In this document: positions 38,937 to 51,800 of the stretch, in pieces | Layout: each line of letters opens with the position of its first letter | Numbering within the stretch: the first letter of the stretch is position 1 | DNA from: Watersipora subatra | Taxonomy: Eukaryota > Bryozoa > Gymnolaemata > Cheilostomatida > Watersiporidae | Reading direction: 5' to 3' | DNA length: 64,000 nt | Assembly (NCBI RefSeq): GCF_963576615.1 | Contig: NC_088708.1 | Coordinates: 68,778,672-68,842,671, forward strand | Position numbers and translations under genes: made by a program | The notes under the pieces: generated by a model | The model's database searches: none | What the model was told of the DNA's origin: nothing | The model's input: only the letters and a program-made list of their open reading frames with translations

Positions 38937-39612
38937 TTCCTCTCTCTTTTTCTCTCCCTCCCTTTCTCTCCCCCTCTCTCTCTGGCTGGTTTATCTCTCT
39001 CTCACAGGTGTTTCTCTCGCTCGCAGGTTTATCTCTCTCTCGCAGGTTTATCTCTCGCTTGCAGGTTTATCTCTCTCGCTCGCAGGTTTATCTCTCTCTT
39101 TCGCTCACAGGTTTATCTCTCTCGCTCGCAGGTTTATCTCTCTCTCTCGCTCGCAGGTTTATCTCTCTTGCTCGCAGGTTTATCTCTCTCTCTCTCTCTC
39201 GCAGGTTTATCTCTCTCTCGCTCGCAGGTTTATCTCTCTCTCTCGCAGGTTTATCTCTCTCTCGCTCGCAGGTTTATCTCTCTCTCGCTCGCAGGTTTAT
39301 CTCTCTCTCGCTCGCAGGTTTATCTCTCTCTCTCGCTCGCAGGTTTATCTCTCTCTCGCTTGCAGGTTTATCTCTCTCTCGCTCGCAGGTTTATCTCTCT
39401 CTCGCTCGCAGGTTTATCTCTCTCACTCTCTCAGGTTGATCTCTCTCCCCGGTTTATCTCTCTCTCTCTCACAGGTTTATTTCTCTCTCTTGCAAATTGA
39501 TCTCTCTCTCACAGGTTTATCTCTCTCGCTCTCGCAGGTTTATCTTTCTCGCTCTCTCTCAGTTTTATCCCCCTCTCGCAGGTTTATCACTCTCGCAGGT
39601 TTATCTCTCGTT
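38937..39612 (+). repeat. CT-rich ~23-26 bp minisatellite
   Basis: Repeats of GCAGGTTTATCTCTCTCTCG with variable CT/CGCT length, about 27 units. On the + strand every unit reads as a pyrimidine tract followed by CAG|GTTTAT, like a 3' splice site. The open frames rich in Leu/Ser/Arg are repeat artefacts. Confidence 0.95.
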
Positions 39613-40210
39613 ATAACATAAACGTCTGAGGTTTATCTACAAGGTGAAGCCAGAGAAAAGATGGCAGTGATAATGAACTTTCTATGAATATCAAGTAGGC
39701 TAGTACATTTTGAGAATATCTGCAGCTTCATGTATATCAACAAAGTTTTCCCTCCAGAATAGTAAAGTTCTAGTTATTCTGTTGAGGGCTGCGTTTGGGT
39801 GTTTAGTAAGCAACCCAACTAATGACAACCCTTGCAATTTTGTGAAGAAAACTGGTGCTGACCTATAACTTTTATAAAGTTTTCAACTGCTAGATGAGAT
39901 AGAAAAAATGTGGGCCCTTTCTGCAATTTCATTTCCTGTCTTTTAAATCTTTTGGCCAAATTTCTGTCCACCGCATCTTAAATCTGATCATTGTGGATGT
40001 TTGCCCAGTTTAGATCTGTGCTGAGAGCTTTTTCAGTGTTTTTCATTGTTACCTGAACCCTAGGTCTAACTGTAATTGAGAGAATCTTCAATTTGTGACC
40101 TTCTTTGGGGCCCTCATGCTAGATATCAATAAGACTTTATGATTGGTTAAAGACATTTAAGAGTACATCAACACTCTCGGTCTCATACAGTTGAGTAGTT
40201 GTAGGTGCCA

Positions 40211-40273
40211 GATCAAAAGTACCAACTTTTGATCGTGACAACTTTTGAAGTGACAACCAGAAGGTTGTCACTT
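40211..40273. repeat. Two adjacent perfect hairpins
   Basis: GATCAAAAGT pairs with ACTTTTGATC, then GAAGTGACAACC pairs with GGTTGTCACTTC across an AGAA loop. Confidence 0.75.
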
Positions 40274-40445
40274 CTACCAAGGCTTCTATAACCAGGGTAG
40301 TTAGTCACATATTTGCTATCAACATACAGCTGCAGATCTCCTCTTTCTAACAAGTTATTTTACCCAGACTTTCCATCTATTGCCATTTAACAATTCACCA
40401 CTGTGTCTCAAAATAATTTTGAGCTCCTGTTTCTCTTTAACAGTG

Positions 40446-40715
40446 TAAGCATAGAGTATGTATAGAGTATGCATCCTCTACGCTTACTCTATGCATAGAG
40501 TATGCATAGAGTATGCATAGAGTATGCATAGAGTATGCATAGAGTATGCATAGAGTATGCATAGAGTATGCATAATCTATGCATACTCTATGCATACTCT
40601 ATGCATAGAGTGTGCATAAAGTATGCATAGAGTATGCATACTCTATGCGTACTCTATGTATAGAGTATGCATAGAGTATGCATAGATTGCGCATAGAGTA
40701 TGCATAGATTACGCA
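40446..40715. repeat. 11-bp strand-switching palindromic array
   Basis: The unit CATAGAGTATG is repeated many times, with several blocks in the opposite orientation (CATACTCTATG). GCATAGAGTATGCAT next to ATGCATACTCTATGC gives extensive cruciform potential. Confidence 0.93.
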
Positions 40716-40964
40716 TAACTCCCTAAAAGCATTTCCCGCTTTTGCATGCTCTAATTTTGAAGGATTATTTTTTCATTTATGAATGAGGTCATCGACTGTG
40801 AGACTGGTGAGCTCTAAGTTTTTAAAATGATGTTTGGGGTATGATTCTGTCACGTTAGCAACCACTGGAGTGTTGGCTACTATAGCCATTCCATCAATAA
40901 GTACAGGGCGAGTCTCCTGGATGCCAACTATCAGCTTGCCTTTGAGTATTTATAAGTCTTTTTC

Positions 40965-41198
40965 CTATGTGGCTGGATCAGTTTTGAATGTTGCTGAAAA
41001 GGTATGTGTCAACCAAGCTGCTTTCAGTTTCATAAAATTTGTCTTAACTGCCTCAGATAGTCGTTTGTATACAATGAATGCTGCTTCTGACAGAAACAAT
41101 GGCAAGAAAAACATCTGGTCACTCTGCAGTTTTGCTACAACTTCTAACTTACCGAATTCTAACCCGAATGATGAAGCCACAGCTGTTGCAGTCTTCAT
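40965..41198 (-). pseudogene. Gag-like retrotransposon relic
   Basis: A 77-codon - strand frame containing KLEVVAKLQSD, FLPLFLSEAAFIVYKRLSE and KLKAAWL. The pattern resembles the Gag block of Ty3/gypsy-type elements and of the element at 58.9-63.9 kb in this window (FVVAGPAFAVYKQL..DYDKLNSALL). Flanking sequence is decayed and no LTRs are visible, so this is a fragment. Confidence 0.5.
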
Positions 41199-41220
41199 AT
41201 ATTGTAATCAAATGCTATAG

Positions 41221-42680
41221 CTTCACAGACATTCTAATAGAATTGAAATAGCTTGTAACTTGGCACTTCTGTATTTTCGAGACTAAACTCACAGTAACTG
41301 AAGTTGATACAAACACATAACATAAGCTTAAACATATAACAAATGATTACATAACAAAAAATAAATTTAAAAATATTTAATACATGACAAAGCGGAACAA
41401 AGTATAAAGCAGAACAAAAACAAACCTAAGACATACATGTAGGTGGCAAAACTCTTGTAACATGTTACAACACGTTCCCTTTTTACAAATCGCATTATTT
41501 CAAAATATTGGTGAATTTTACATTCTGCATTCAATGGTTGATAGGTTTTTAACATCATACAGGTTGCCAACAACAGATACAGACAACAGATGATGCTTCA
41601 TTGAGAGCATTAAGCTGACTGTACATGTATATCACTTCAATGTCATTCACCAATTTTACCAATGATGCATAATCTCATTCCCTTTCAGACATCAACTTTA
41701 CCTCTTATGGATATGCTGCACACAATGGCTAACACTTCTAAACACTAGGTAAAGTTTATATCAAACTTTAACATAGGCATAAGGCTGATCAGCTGTTGTC
41801 AAGATATGGCATAGGTAGTAAGTTTCATCTAATTTTCATTTGTATTAAGCTTAGAAAAGTAATTCAAAATTTGTATGTAAGAGAAAAGTGTGTGCGAGAA
41901 AGAATAATAATATTGACTTTTTGTTAAGGGATTTTTAGTGAGTCACTTGTAACAGCTGTGATCGCTTCAACCAAATTTACTACAGGCTCTTCCAAATATT
42001 GTTTTAAGCAATAACTCAATCTATGTCGCTAGTGAGTTCTTCAGCTCCATACCTTGACAAAATGGCGTTGCCACCATCAAAAATGGGTAGGTAAGCTTCA
42101 TGGAACTTTGACCTACCTCTTTCACCATAATATGTATTACTAATAACTTTCAAGTCTTACTTGTTAATTTAATAGCCTATATATTATATTGTGGTACCAG
42201 TAGAAGTTCATACATGTTTGTGTAAAGGTAGTGGAGCAAACACTACAAACTAAAGCAGTACAGGTGACCATGCCCAGTATTGACACAAGAGGTGCAGGTA
42301 TGCTGAGAAACTGCTCACAATTCGCACTGTGCTGGATGCAAAGTTTTTTGGGTGCTAAGAGCTTGTTTGTAGCCATTTGTGTTTTTGATATTGGTGAAAT
42401 AGCATGGGTTCAATTATACTGTAGCTGACTAAAAGAATATAAGTAGATTGGCAAGATTATTTCCTCATTTTATCATGACCTATACATATATGTGCATAGA
42501 TAGGAATAATTTGCAACATCCCTTGTCGAAATTAGATTCCTTTTTGGTTATCCATTGGTTTTTGTTAATGTAAAACTTTCTGACACGTCTGAATTCAGTA
42601 GCAAGAAAACCTCAATGACCGAAGACATGACCAGTTGCAAAGAGCAAATTAATGTTGGGTACCAGCCCTGTCACCAACAT
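41221..42680. other. Intergenic; nothing supported
   Basis: AT-rich unique-looking sequence with short open frames on both strands, none of recognisable family. Confidence 0.4.
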
Positions 42681-42773
42681 TGACCTTTTTGGAAGTGAAC
42701 CCCACCCCCTACCTCAACTTGTTATTTCCAGGTCAGGTGTTCTAAACCACTAGACCAGGGTCACTTTCATAAC
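42681..42773 (-). repeat. tRNA-derived SINE-like sequence
   Basis: On the - strand: CCTGGTCTAGTGGTTTAGAA (A-box region) and, about 45 bases on, GGGGTTCACTTCC (B box). The 5' GACC can pair with a terminal GGTC. The middle is too irregular for an active tRNA. Confidence 0.6.
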
Positions 42774-43680
42774 CTGTATGCTATAATCCAGACTTGCAAA
42801 GTTTGGTGAAAGGGAAAGGGTTGGTTGGGTTGTGCAGTAGTAAAAAATACTGTGACAAAGCCATTACTTGTCATTTCTGGTCCTCATAAGACAGCTTGAA
42901 AGATAGTTTCATCTGGTGGCTATGATAAACTGCCATGCGAAGGTAGCTAATAAGGTATTGCTGACCATGGGTATTGCTGACCATAATTGTCACATGAAAC
43001 TATCAGTCAATACAAACTAACTTACGATTATCCTGATAATTTTATATTTAAACACAATTATAGTTAGGTTTAGTAGTTTATCACAAGGAGGATACCTTTT
43101 GAGCGTTCCTTTGTTTTATTGTTTATTGTGTCATAGATTACTTCTTTCCTGTTGTTCACACCACTCTCAGTATTGCAGTCTGAACACATATTGTTTTTTG
43201 ATTCACACACACAGTGTAGTAGGTCATTTTGAGAAAAGCTCATTTTGACATGCGTTTCAATTTGTCATAGACCATACCCAAATAACCCAGAGTGCCTCCC
43301 TTGTCTTAAAACACTCTATTGCCCATATACTGAGACATAGTCATAATTATTAACAGTTATTCATTGGATGAATAAATGACACGATAGAAGTCATGACGGT
43401 CATAAAGGTCATAAAATTGCGACCTTCACTTAGAGACATTGGAGTGTATGGTAGTGAAGAAACTCTGCAGCAGGTTAGCCCAAGTTTGTCAGTTACTTGA
43501 AGCAGTATTCTATTGTCATTTTAGTCTTGACGGTTAAAATGGTTATTACGATTAGGATAAGCGAGAAAGATAATAAAATAATCAACTAAGCAACTAGTGA
43601 AGACTTGAAGCAACCAAATAGATCCAGTTCGCTATAACATTCCTCCATACAATTGAATATCTCAATCAAAGTAACACTTA
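42774..43680. other. Intergenic; nothing supported
   Basis: AT-rich, no gene or repeat recognised apart from a short TATTGCTGACCAT duplication near 42955-42982. Confidence 0.4.
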
Positions 43681-44502
43681 AGGGGTGGTCACACAATGAC
43701 CAAACCGACTTAGGTTTGGTTCGGTTCCGCTCAGCTCACATGTCACACGGCAGCTGAAATCACTTCATTTCCTGTCTATGTTTGAAATTGATACAATTGA
43801 TGTCATTGATGAAGATATAGATACTATTCTTGCATTTACTTGCTTGCTAGTTTACACCTACATTTTTTCGGAGAGGATTGAAAAGGGGTGGTCACATGAT
43901 GGCCGAAATGAACTAAACGACGCAAAATGCCATCGGTGTCAGTTGTAAACTGTTTGGCCGAAGATATTTCTGGCCGAAACGAACTATTTCGGTCCTGCTC
44001 GTAATTTTGTGGCCGAATCCCTGCTTTTATGGGCTGGTTAAAATTCTAGCGAGTACGCTGCACATTTTCCTTACATGCGCGAGTTAAATTAAAAAAGTGT
44101 CAATCATCAACCTGACACCGACTTCATTCCTAGTCATGTTCATAGAATGTACTCAATACTCTCTCTCTGTCTGATGCCTATCTCTTTGTCTGAGAAAAAT
44201 GTAGGCGTAAACTAGCAAGTAAGTAAATGCAAAAATAATGTCTATATCTTCATCAATGACATCCGTTGAATCAATTTCAGACATAGACACGAAGTGAAGT
44301 GATTTCGGCTGCCGTGTGACATGTGAGCTGAGCGAACCAAACCAAAACAACCTGCAAACCGAACCAAATGTATGTCGGTTCGGCCATTGTGTGACCACCC
44401 CTAAATGGTTCGTTTCAGCCAGAAATATTTTTGGCCGAACAGTTTATAACTGACATCGTCTTGCGTCGTTTAGTTCGTTTCGGCCATCGTGTTACCACCC
44501 CT
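43681..44502. mobile_element. PIF/Harbinger-type MITE with interleaved inverted repeats
   Basis: The termini AGGGGTGGTCACAC and GTGTTACCACCCCT are inverted, and the element is flanked by TTA on both sides (43678-43680, 44503-44505), fitting PIF/Harbinger insertion. Inside, a second copy of the terminus starts at 43884 (AGGGGTGGTCACATGATGGC) and another ends at 44402 (TGTGTGACCACCCCT). The order is arm A, arm B, centre, A inverted, B inverted. The frame DVIDEDIDIIFAF..LLVYAYIF (- strand) recurs in both A arms. Confidence 0.8.
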
Positions 44503-44505
44503 TTA

Positions 44506-45308
44506 TTTTACTTTCTTGCTGGTTGCAATTTTTGATAAACCAGTAAACTAACACAAACTGTGTTGTCTGACCACATTTTGTGTAACGCTTTTTGGTACAA
44601 ATTTTGCTATTTAATTTGTTATGGACAAATAAACTTAAAACGCTGATCTCCAAATATTTTGACTTGCAACGGATGACCAATTCTGCATTAAAGTGACTGC
44701 ATGACCATTTGAAAATGTTGAAACATTTATATATTTTTAACAGATTAGACCAGACTTCTCTTGCAGACCAAAATAGTTTTGAAGGGTTTGAACAAGCTGC
44801 TGTCAGCATGCCATGACTCAAGTTGATATCTATATGCTTTTTATTGCTGCAGTTAGCAAACTCTGTCACTCATTAGTTGAAAAAGGAGCGCCAGAAGTAA
44901 TGAACAGAAGCAAATTCAATACAAACTTTAATATAATCATTCAAGATAAGAGAATATTAAAGCAATAATCCGCTTTTGATGCAAATCAAAATAAATATAC
45001 AAATCCTAAAAGTTTTTAGCAAAGGCAAAAGGCTAATAGTTGTTTTAGGTGATCATAAAAGATACTGACAGTGTCACGCTACGGGCTTACAATTAGACAA
45101 TCATTTAAAATTCTCAAACCATGTCGACTTTATTATCTTGTAAGTCTAGACTAGAACTCATGCTCTAATTCAGCCCAAAAAGATACAAGTAAAATAAAAA
45201 AAACACATAACTCTTTCACAAGAATTGTATATTGTACATTTTCTCGCATGCTGCTGTCAGGTGGTACCCTTTTGTATTGTCAACTAATGTAGCATGACCT
45301 GTTATAGA
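44506..45308. other. Intergenic; nothing supported
   Basis: A 125-codon - strand frame (44492-44869) overlaps the MITE end and matches no family I know; its composition is consistent with chance. Confidence 0.35.
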
Positions 45309-45329
45309 CAGTTAGACACTGTCTAACTG
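45309..45329. repeat. 21-bp palindrome
   Basis: CAGTTAGACA and TGTCTAACTG flank a single C, forming perfect 10-bp arms 21 bp before the larger hairpin at 45351. Confidence 0.8.
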
Positions 45330-45350
45330 TTCATGACTATCATGACTGTC

Positions 45351-45430
45351 GCAAATATCTAAAAACACATTTAACTTCCTAGCATAATATCCATAATGCT
45401 GAGAAGTTAAATGTGTTTTTAGATATTTGC
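45351..45430. repeat. 80-nt perfect fold-back (28-bp arms)
   Basis: Arms 45351-45378 and 45403-45430 are exact reverse complements. The 24-nt loop can form a further AGCAT/ATGCT stem. Size and shape resemble a microRNA precursor, but perfect pairing is equally expected of a young fold-back duplication or a tiny MITE. Confidence 0.8.
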
Positions 45431-45839
45431 TGTTTAAAATACTCAAATCGTATCTCCAATTTGTTTGACAATCCATTACATTGCTATTTTCCCAGAAGAA
45501 CTACTACACTTTATACAAGACACCAACATCTCGCCAATGTACATCATAAAAAATGATAAAGTTATACAGTTATAAAGTTATACCAAAAGAGCTTTTTTTC
45601 GGCACACACAGCTTACTTTACCATTTTTTGTTTTTGGATTTTTGTCTCGCTGTCTAATTTACTTTAAACAGCGTTGACCGGTGTAAATAAAGTTAATATT
45701 TATCAGAAGGTAGAAGAGAAATGGAAAGGAAAATACCATGGTTAACATTGTTCAAAAAGTCAAATAAGCATGAAGGTGCTACTTAGAGTGTTCAGTAGAT
45801 TGTCATCAAGCAGATTGGCAGACACTTTTCAGTGGGAAT

Positions 45840-48800
45840 CTATGGCTTCTTGGACTTTTTTTCTGGCCTTTTCTTTCCACTACAAAAAATTGTGATCACC
45901 AACAGTTATTTGATTTATTACACTAACTTCATAAAAATGATTATCTAATAGTATATAATATTACCACAACCAGTGAGACCGTGAAGCTATAGTCCAAGTA
46001 AGTTACATAAAGAAATTTACATTTATCAAATGAGACTGATGAGTTGTCTTTCATATGTTAAGTAGAATATATTTATCTAATAGGAACTGATGAGTTGTCT
46101 GTCATATGTTAAGTAGAATATATTTATCTAATAGGAACTGATGAGCTGTCTTTCATATGTTAAATAGAATATATTTATCTACATAATAAGGACTGATGAG
46201 TTGTCTTTCATATGTTAAGTAGAATATATTTATCTAATAGGAACTGATGAGTTGTCTGTCATATGTTAAGTAGAATATATTTATCTAATAGGGACTGATG
46301 AGCTGTCTTTCATATGTTAAATAGAATATATTTATCTACATAATAAGGACTGATGAGTTGTCTTTCATATGTTATATAGAATATATTTATCTAATAGGGA
46401 CTGATGAGCTGTCTTTCATATGTTAAGTAGAATATATTTATCTAATTGGGACTGATGAGTTGTCTTTCATATGTTAAGTAGAATATATTTATCTAATTGG
46501 GACTGATGAGCTGTCTTTTATATGTTAAATAGAATATATTTATCTACATAATAGGGAATGATGAGTAGTCTTCCATATGTTAAGTAGAATATATTTATCT
46601 ACATAATAGGGACTGATGAGTTGTCTGTCATATGTTAAGTAGAATATATTTATCTACATAATAGGGAATGATGAGTTGTCTGTCATATGTTTAAGTAGAA
46701 TATATTTATCTACATAATAGGGACTGATGAGTTGTCTTTCATATGTTAAGTAGAATATATTTATCTAATTGGGACTGATGAGTTGTCTTTCATATGTTAT
46801 GTAGAATATATTTATCTAATAGGGACTGATGAGCTGTCTTTCATATGTTAAGTAGAATATATTTATCTAATTGGGACTGATGAGTTGTCTTTCATATGTT
46901 ATGTAGAATATATTTATCTAATAGGGACTGATGAGCTGTCTTTCATATGTTAAGTAGAATATATTTATCTAATTGGGACTGATGAGTTGTCTTTCATATG
47001 TTAAGTAAAATATATTTATCTAATAGGGACTGATGAGTTGTCTTTCATATGTTAAGTAGAATATATTTATCTAATAGGGACTGATGAGCTGTCTGTCATA
47101 TGTTAAGTAGAATATATTTATCTAATTGGAACTGATAAGCTGTCCTTCATATGTTAACTAGAATACATATATTTAAATTTATATTAGTTGTTCATGTCTG
47201 TGTACATACATGTACACAATAAGGTGCACACTTGCACTTTTGCATCAACTCTCAGACACATGTAAGCAAACCTTCACGCACTCACCTAAATACATTTTTA
47301 CATTGCAGACTCGTGCTTGCCCACTCACCCTAACATACTCACAAACATCTTAACACACCTGCACTCATGCACAAATGTGGACCAAAACACACAGACCCAC
47401 ACCACACACACATACACACTCATTCACTCGCACACTCGCAAGCACACACACACACGCACGCACGCACACACACACACATGCACACACCCACATACACACA
47501 CGCACGCGCACGCACACGCGCACACACGCACACACCCACATACACACACTCTTACACACGCACGCACACACACTCTTACACACGCACGCACGCACACACA
47601 CTCTTACACACACATGACTCACATGTTTATATACAAGCCCGCGCATATGAACACAGACAAACTGGCATGTACGCACACACCGGCACAGACACATACACAC
47701 ACAAAAATAGACACACAGCTGAACAGCCAAACACATACACACAGGCGTGTACACACATACACACATGCACACAAATGCACAAATACACACGCACACACGC
47801 ATGCTCACACGCACACATGCACGCACACATGCGCGCACACACACGTGTGTGCGCACATGTTTGAACATTTGCATACACACATACATGTGTATGCATACTC
47901 GTACACATTTGCTTGCACACGTGCATGTAGGCGCACACATGTACTTGCACACATGTATGCACATCCATGTACACAAGTGTAAGTGTACACATACTTGTAT
48001 GTGTACACGTGTACACCTACATATGCACATCTGCGCACACATATTCTCAACTATGTACAAGCATGTACATTTACCCACAAGTACACCTACATTCTCACAC
48101 GTTTGCACACGGCTGCATAAGAACTCACCTGGCACGCACGTATGCAGACACACTTGCATACACACGTATGCACACACATGCATGCACACACACTTGCACA
48201 CACGTATGTACACACACATACACGTATGCCTAGTGTACTTACCTACACGCCCATATTTATTCGCCCGTGGCTCTCTGGCATTTGTCAAAAATGGTGCTTC
48301 GAGCTTTAGGTAATAATAACACATCACATGAGAATCAAACTCAGATTTTCAGCTATGAAGCCAGACGCACTACTAACTGTGCCACTCCACCACTTTACTG
48401 CCATGGAATAATTGTGCAGAATGACCGGACTGCCTTGGTACTAGTATATGTATGTAAACAGATATATACTATATATAATGCCAATATATACCAATAATGC
48501 CACATATCTATATAAATTTTATATATACATGTATATAGATATAACGTATTTTATTAAATTAGTAGAAAATTAGATAGAGTACTTATCTTGGTTAGCTACT
48601 GGCAGTGTTATGCTTGCGAAGTCATCAGGCTGTAGTTCTTAATGTGATCTGTTGAGAACTATATACAGTGGAACCTCGGTTCTCAAACATAATCCGTTCC
48701 AGAAGGCTGTTCAAGAACCGAGTTGTTCGAGATCCGAAACAATCATTTCCATTAGAATTAATTCACGTTAATTTTAATTCGTTCCAAGTCGAGAAAACAA

Positions 48801-51800
48801 CTTCGGTAAAGTATTTTTTTTAACATTTTACACCATAAACTGTACTGTATACTGCACACTATAAATAAAAACGAGTAGATATAGATCGGGTTGAATTTTA
48901 ATAAAAAATTTTCTATTTATGATAATAAAAAAGACAAAAGGTAAACACTTTGTATGTTTTGCTCTTCGAAAACATCGAAAACATTAAACGTTAAGATACA
49001 ATACCAAAAATTGCAAAAATCGATAATGAAACAGCAAAATTGCAACAGATCGGTTGCATCAAAAATTGTATGAAAAAGAAAATATAAACATCAACGGCAC
49101 ATTTACTTAATATCTTTGAAGGAGAATCCTCAGGAGTTTCACTCTCTTCTATTCATCCCCAAAGACTCGACAAAAAAAATCATGTTTTAGGGACGTTCTT
49201 TGGTGGTCAGACACTCTAGAGTGTTTTCATAAAAAAGGGTATGTTTTTTTAGCTTTGTGCAGTGGATAGGAGCCAAACCTGTCTCATTGATTTTCACACA
49301 GTGAAAAGGGTTGTTCACGAGCTGTGGTGTACTGCTTAGGGGCTGCTGAAGTCAATTTTGGGGGCCATATACTGCCCTGAGCATTGTTAACCCTTTTTCT
49401 AGGGAACCGACCAAAATGTCATTCATCGGTTGCGTGGAGAAACAACTTTTCTGTCACTTTCGGTAGACGTTTATAAAGCTGTCGCCAAGTAACAATAAAC
49501 AAAGGATATAAACACTAGTAAATTTTAAATATTATCAACAAGATATTAGTTGATGAATTACAGTATGAAATGATTATCTGAGAGTCGTTGCATTGTGCTA
49601 AAAGCTAAAGAAATCGTGACTCCTTTAAAAATAGCCAACATACAGCTTGACACTCAAAATGGTAAAATAAAAATTTATTTGATCCTGCGATCGTTAATGA
49701 TTTTTGTCTGATCAGTATGAAAATAATTTATATGATGGAAGTGATGTAAACTCTGTAGACCTTGAATATACAGAGATAAATGATGGTTATGGTAGCTCAA
49801 ACGATGACGATGCTACTGGTGTTGGCTACGTGAAAGGAATGCTTCCAAGCATTTCATACATAAACAACTGTACATAGTAGTAGCTGTCTAACAAGCAGTA
49901 GCCAAGATATGATATTACTGCCCTATGATAGTAGTTTTCATTTCAAAAATATAATTTAAAAATTTGTAACATAATGCTGCTGGTCACTTAAATTTCCTCT
50001 TGAGTTTGAACTTACTCATCACTGTTAATGAATTGGATGTGCAGTTGAACTTGGAAGTGTGGATCTCATACCAACACTTTGACATGTATATTGCTATCAA
50101 TGTACATTTACATATACATGTAACATGTACATTGCTATGAAAGTAGTGAAATGGCATCTAAGTATTGCCAAGGGGATAAAATTCCTGTACTCAGCAGTGT
50201 CAAGAGGGTAAAATCCCTGCTCTAAGTAAGAGCAGCAATTGAGCCAAAAAGGGGACAAGTAGTCTGTAGATAGAAAACCAATTTTCTATCAAAACAATTT
50301 TTGATAGAAAACCGAACTGATCGAGAACCGAAGCGTTCCAGAACCAAGGTTCCACTGTATATATGCACAATTACATTTATAATTATATATAAGCCTTTGA
50401 TTAAACATGACATTACCGCGCGTTTGGATTGGATGCTGTAACCTCTTCCAAGCAGCCAGAAGGATACAACATGCTCACAATTGTTGACGAGCGGTTTGTA
50501 CATTCCTTTCAATAGGTCTTTTCCACAACACTTTCTAGCTTTCTGAATCACTTCTGAGCGCTTTTCATCGGTTTGTGGGTACTCTTTAGGTTTGTTTACC
50601 ACAAGTAAAATTCCTTTTAAAATAAGACACATTGAATTAAATATAGCAAACTTGGTTTTCCTATAACTTGAGCTGGTTAAAAGCAAACATAGAGTAAAAA
50701 GCAATTTTTAAATTGTAATTGGGAGAAGCTCTGGCCAATTTTTGCAAACCTCTATATTTTGAAAGTTTTAACCAGTTTCAAGTCTTTTATATTACTTTCA
50801 ACAAAGTAACTCACAATATAATTTCTAGAAGCAATTTTGATCAAATCGTCCATTTTTGCTTGCGCTGAATTGACAACCCTTTAGACCATTATGTAATGCA
50901 GATAGAAGCTTTCGAAGACCTTCAATGAGGCAAAAGTTAATACCTACTAAAGACAATACCATCAATGATGTGGTTTGTTTTGAAACGTCGAGTTTGGATT
51001 TATCCTTTGGCTTCTATGCCTGGTTACCACCAACTATAAATGGGTATTTATTACTGACAGCCACTCAGAGGTTACACATTTCTTAGCCTCGTACAGCTAG
51101 CAAATATTATGTTATGAAAAACTGTCAAGTCAATGAGATTTGCCTCTCAAGATCAGAGGTGCCCAACAGTATCTGACGTGGTAAACATCGTATCTATATG
51201 ACATCTTCTATATAAATGTTCATGCGTTATATGATAAAATCATAAAGTTTAACCCATTATAACTACCGGTATATATCAAAGGGTTGATTATAAGTACCAA
51301 TTTTTCTAGTCAGCCTTTTATTACAGTTTTTTTTATAGCTTTTATTTAAAGAAATATTATTACAAGCTTTGCAGAAGCATGTTGGTTTGTACGACGCTAT
51401 GTATTACATACAATACCGTCAATTGACTTTATATGTCATTAACTATATCTTTCTTTCTTTGAAGAACTAGATTTTTGAAAACAAGTGCTAAGACAGTCGT
51501 TAAATTTCAAACTTTATGACAAAAATCTGCAAGAGCTAAACTTCGGTGTACGCCCAAATGCTCAGATTATTACTCTAGCATACGTAATGGAAATGCTTTG
51601 CTTCATTCCAAATCTACTAATTTAAAATCTTACCTTCATTGATGTTGTATTGCAATGAATTCTTTTCAGGCACATCCACTTTGCTTCCATCTTTTTCGAT
51701 AGCCTCTTCTTCAACAATACTCCAGTCTCCAGACAGACCTCTCTTCTTAAGCACAACTCTCTTCTCCCAAATCTTGGCATATTTCTTTCTTGAGTTTGGT

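Larger units (their letters stand above)
45880..50417 (-). other. Last intron of the LRAT-domain gene
   Basis: 4.5-kb intron almost filled by a 51-bp minisatellite, a CA-rich low-complexity tract, a tRNA-like SINE and a TA-flanked MITE (listed separately). Confidence 0.65.

Noticed and set aside
38835-39621. Leu/Ser/Arg-rich + strand frames
   Set aside because: Artefacts of the CT-rich array.
40834-41220. 128-codon + strand frame
   Set aside because: The opposite strand shows Gag-like motifs, so this is its shadow.
46018-47160. Hammerhead ribozyme array, because each 51-bp unit contains CTGATGAG
   Set aside because: The rest of the catalytic core (GAAA after a stem II, and a matching stem III) is absent; what follows does not pair as required.
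47317-48327. His/Thr-rich and Cys/Val-rich frames up to 320 codons
   Set aside because: Translations of a CA-rich tract on both strands; no recognisable domain.
6846-48391. Functional tRNA genes at 6846, 35998, 42681 and 48326
   Set aside because: A and B boxes are present but acceptor and anticodon arms do not form a cloverleaf; SINE-type or Helitron-borne remnants fit better.
50222-50704. Single 160-codon - strand protein as annotated by its open frame
   Set aside because: Only 50418-50613 is exon; the ends of the frame run into intron and the neighbouring MITE.
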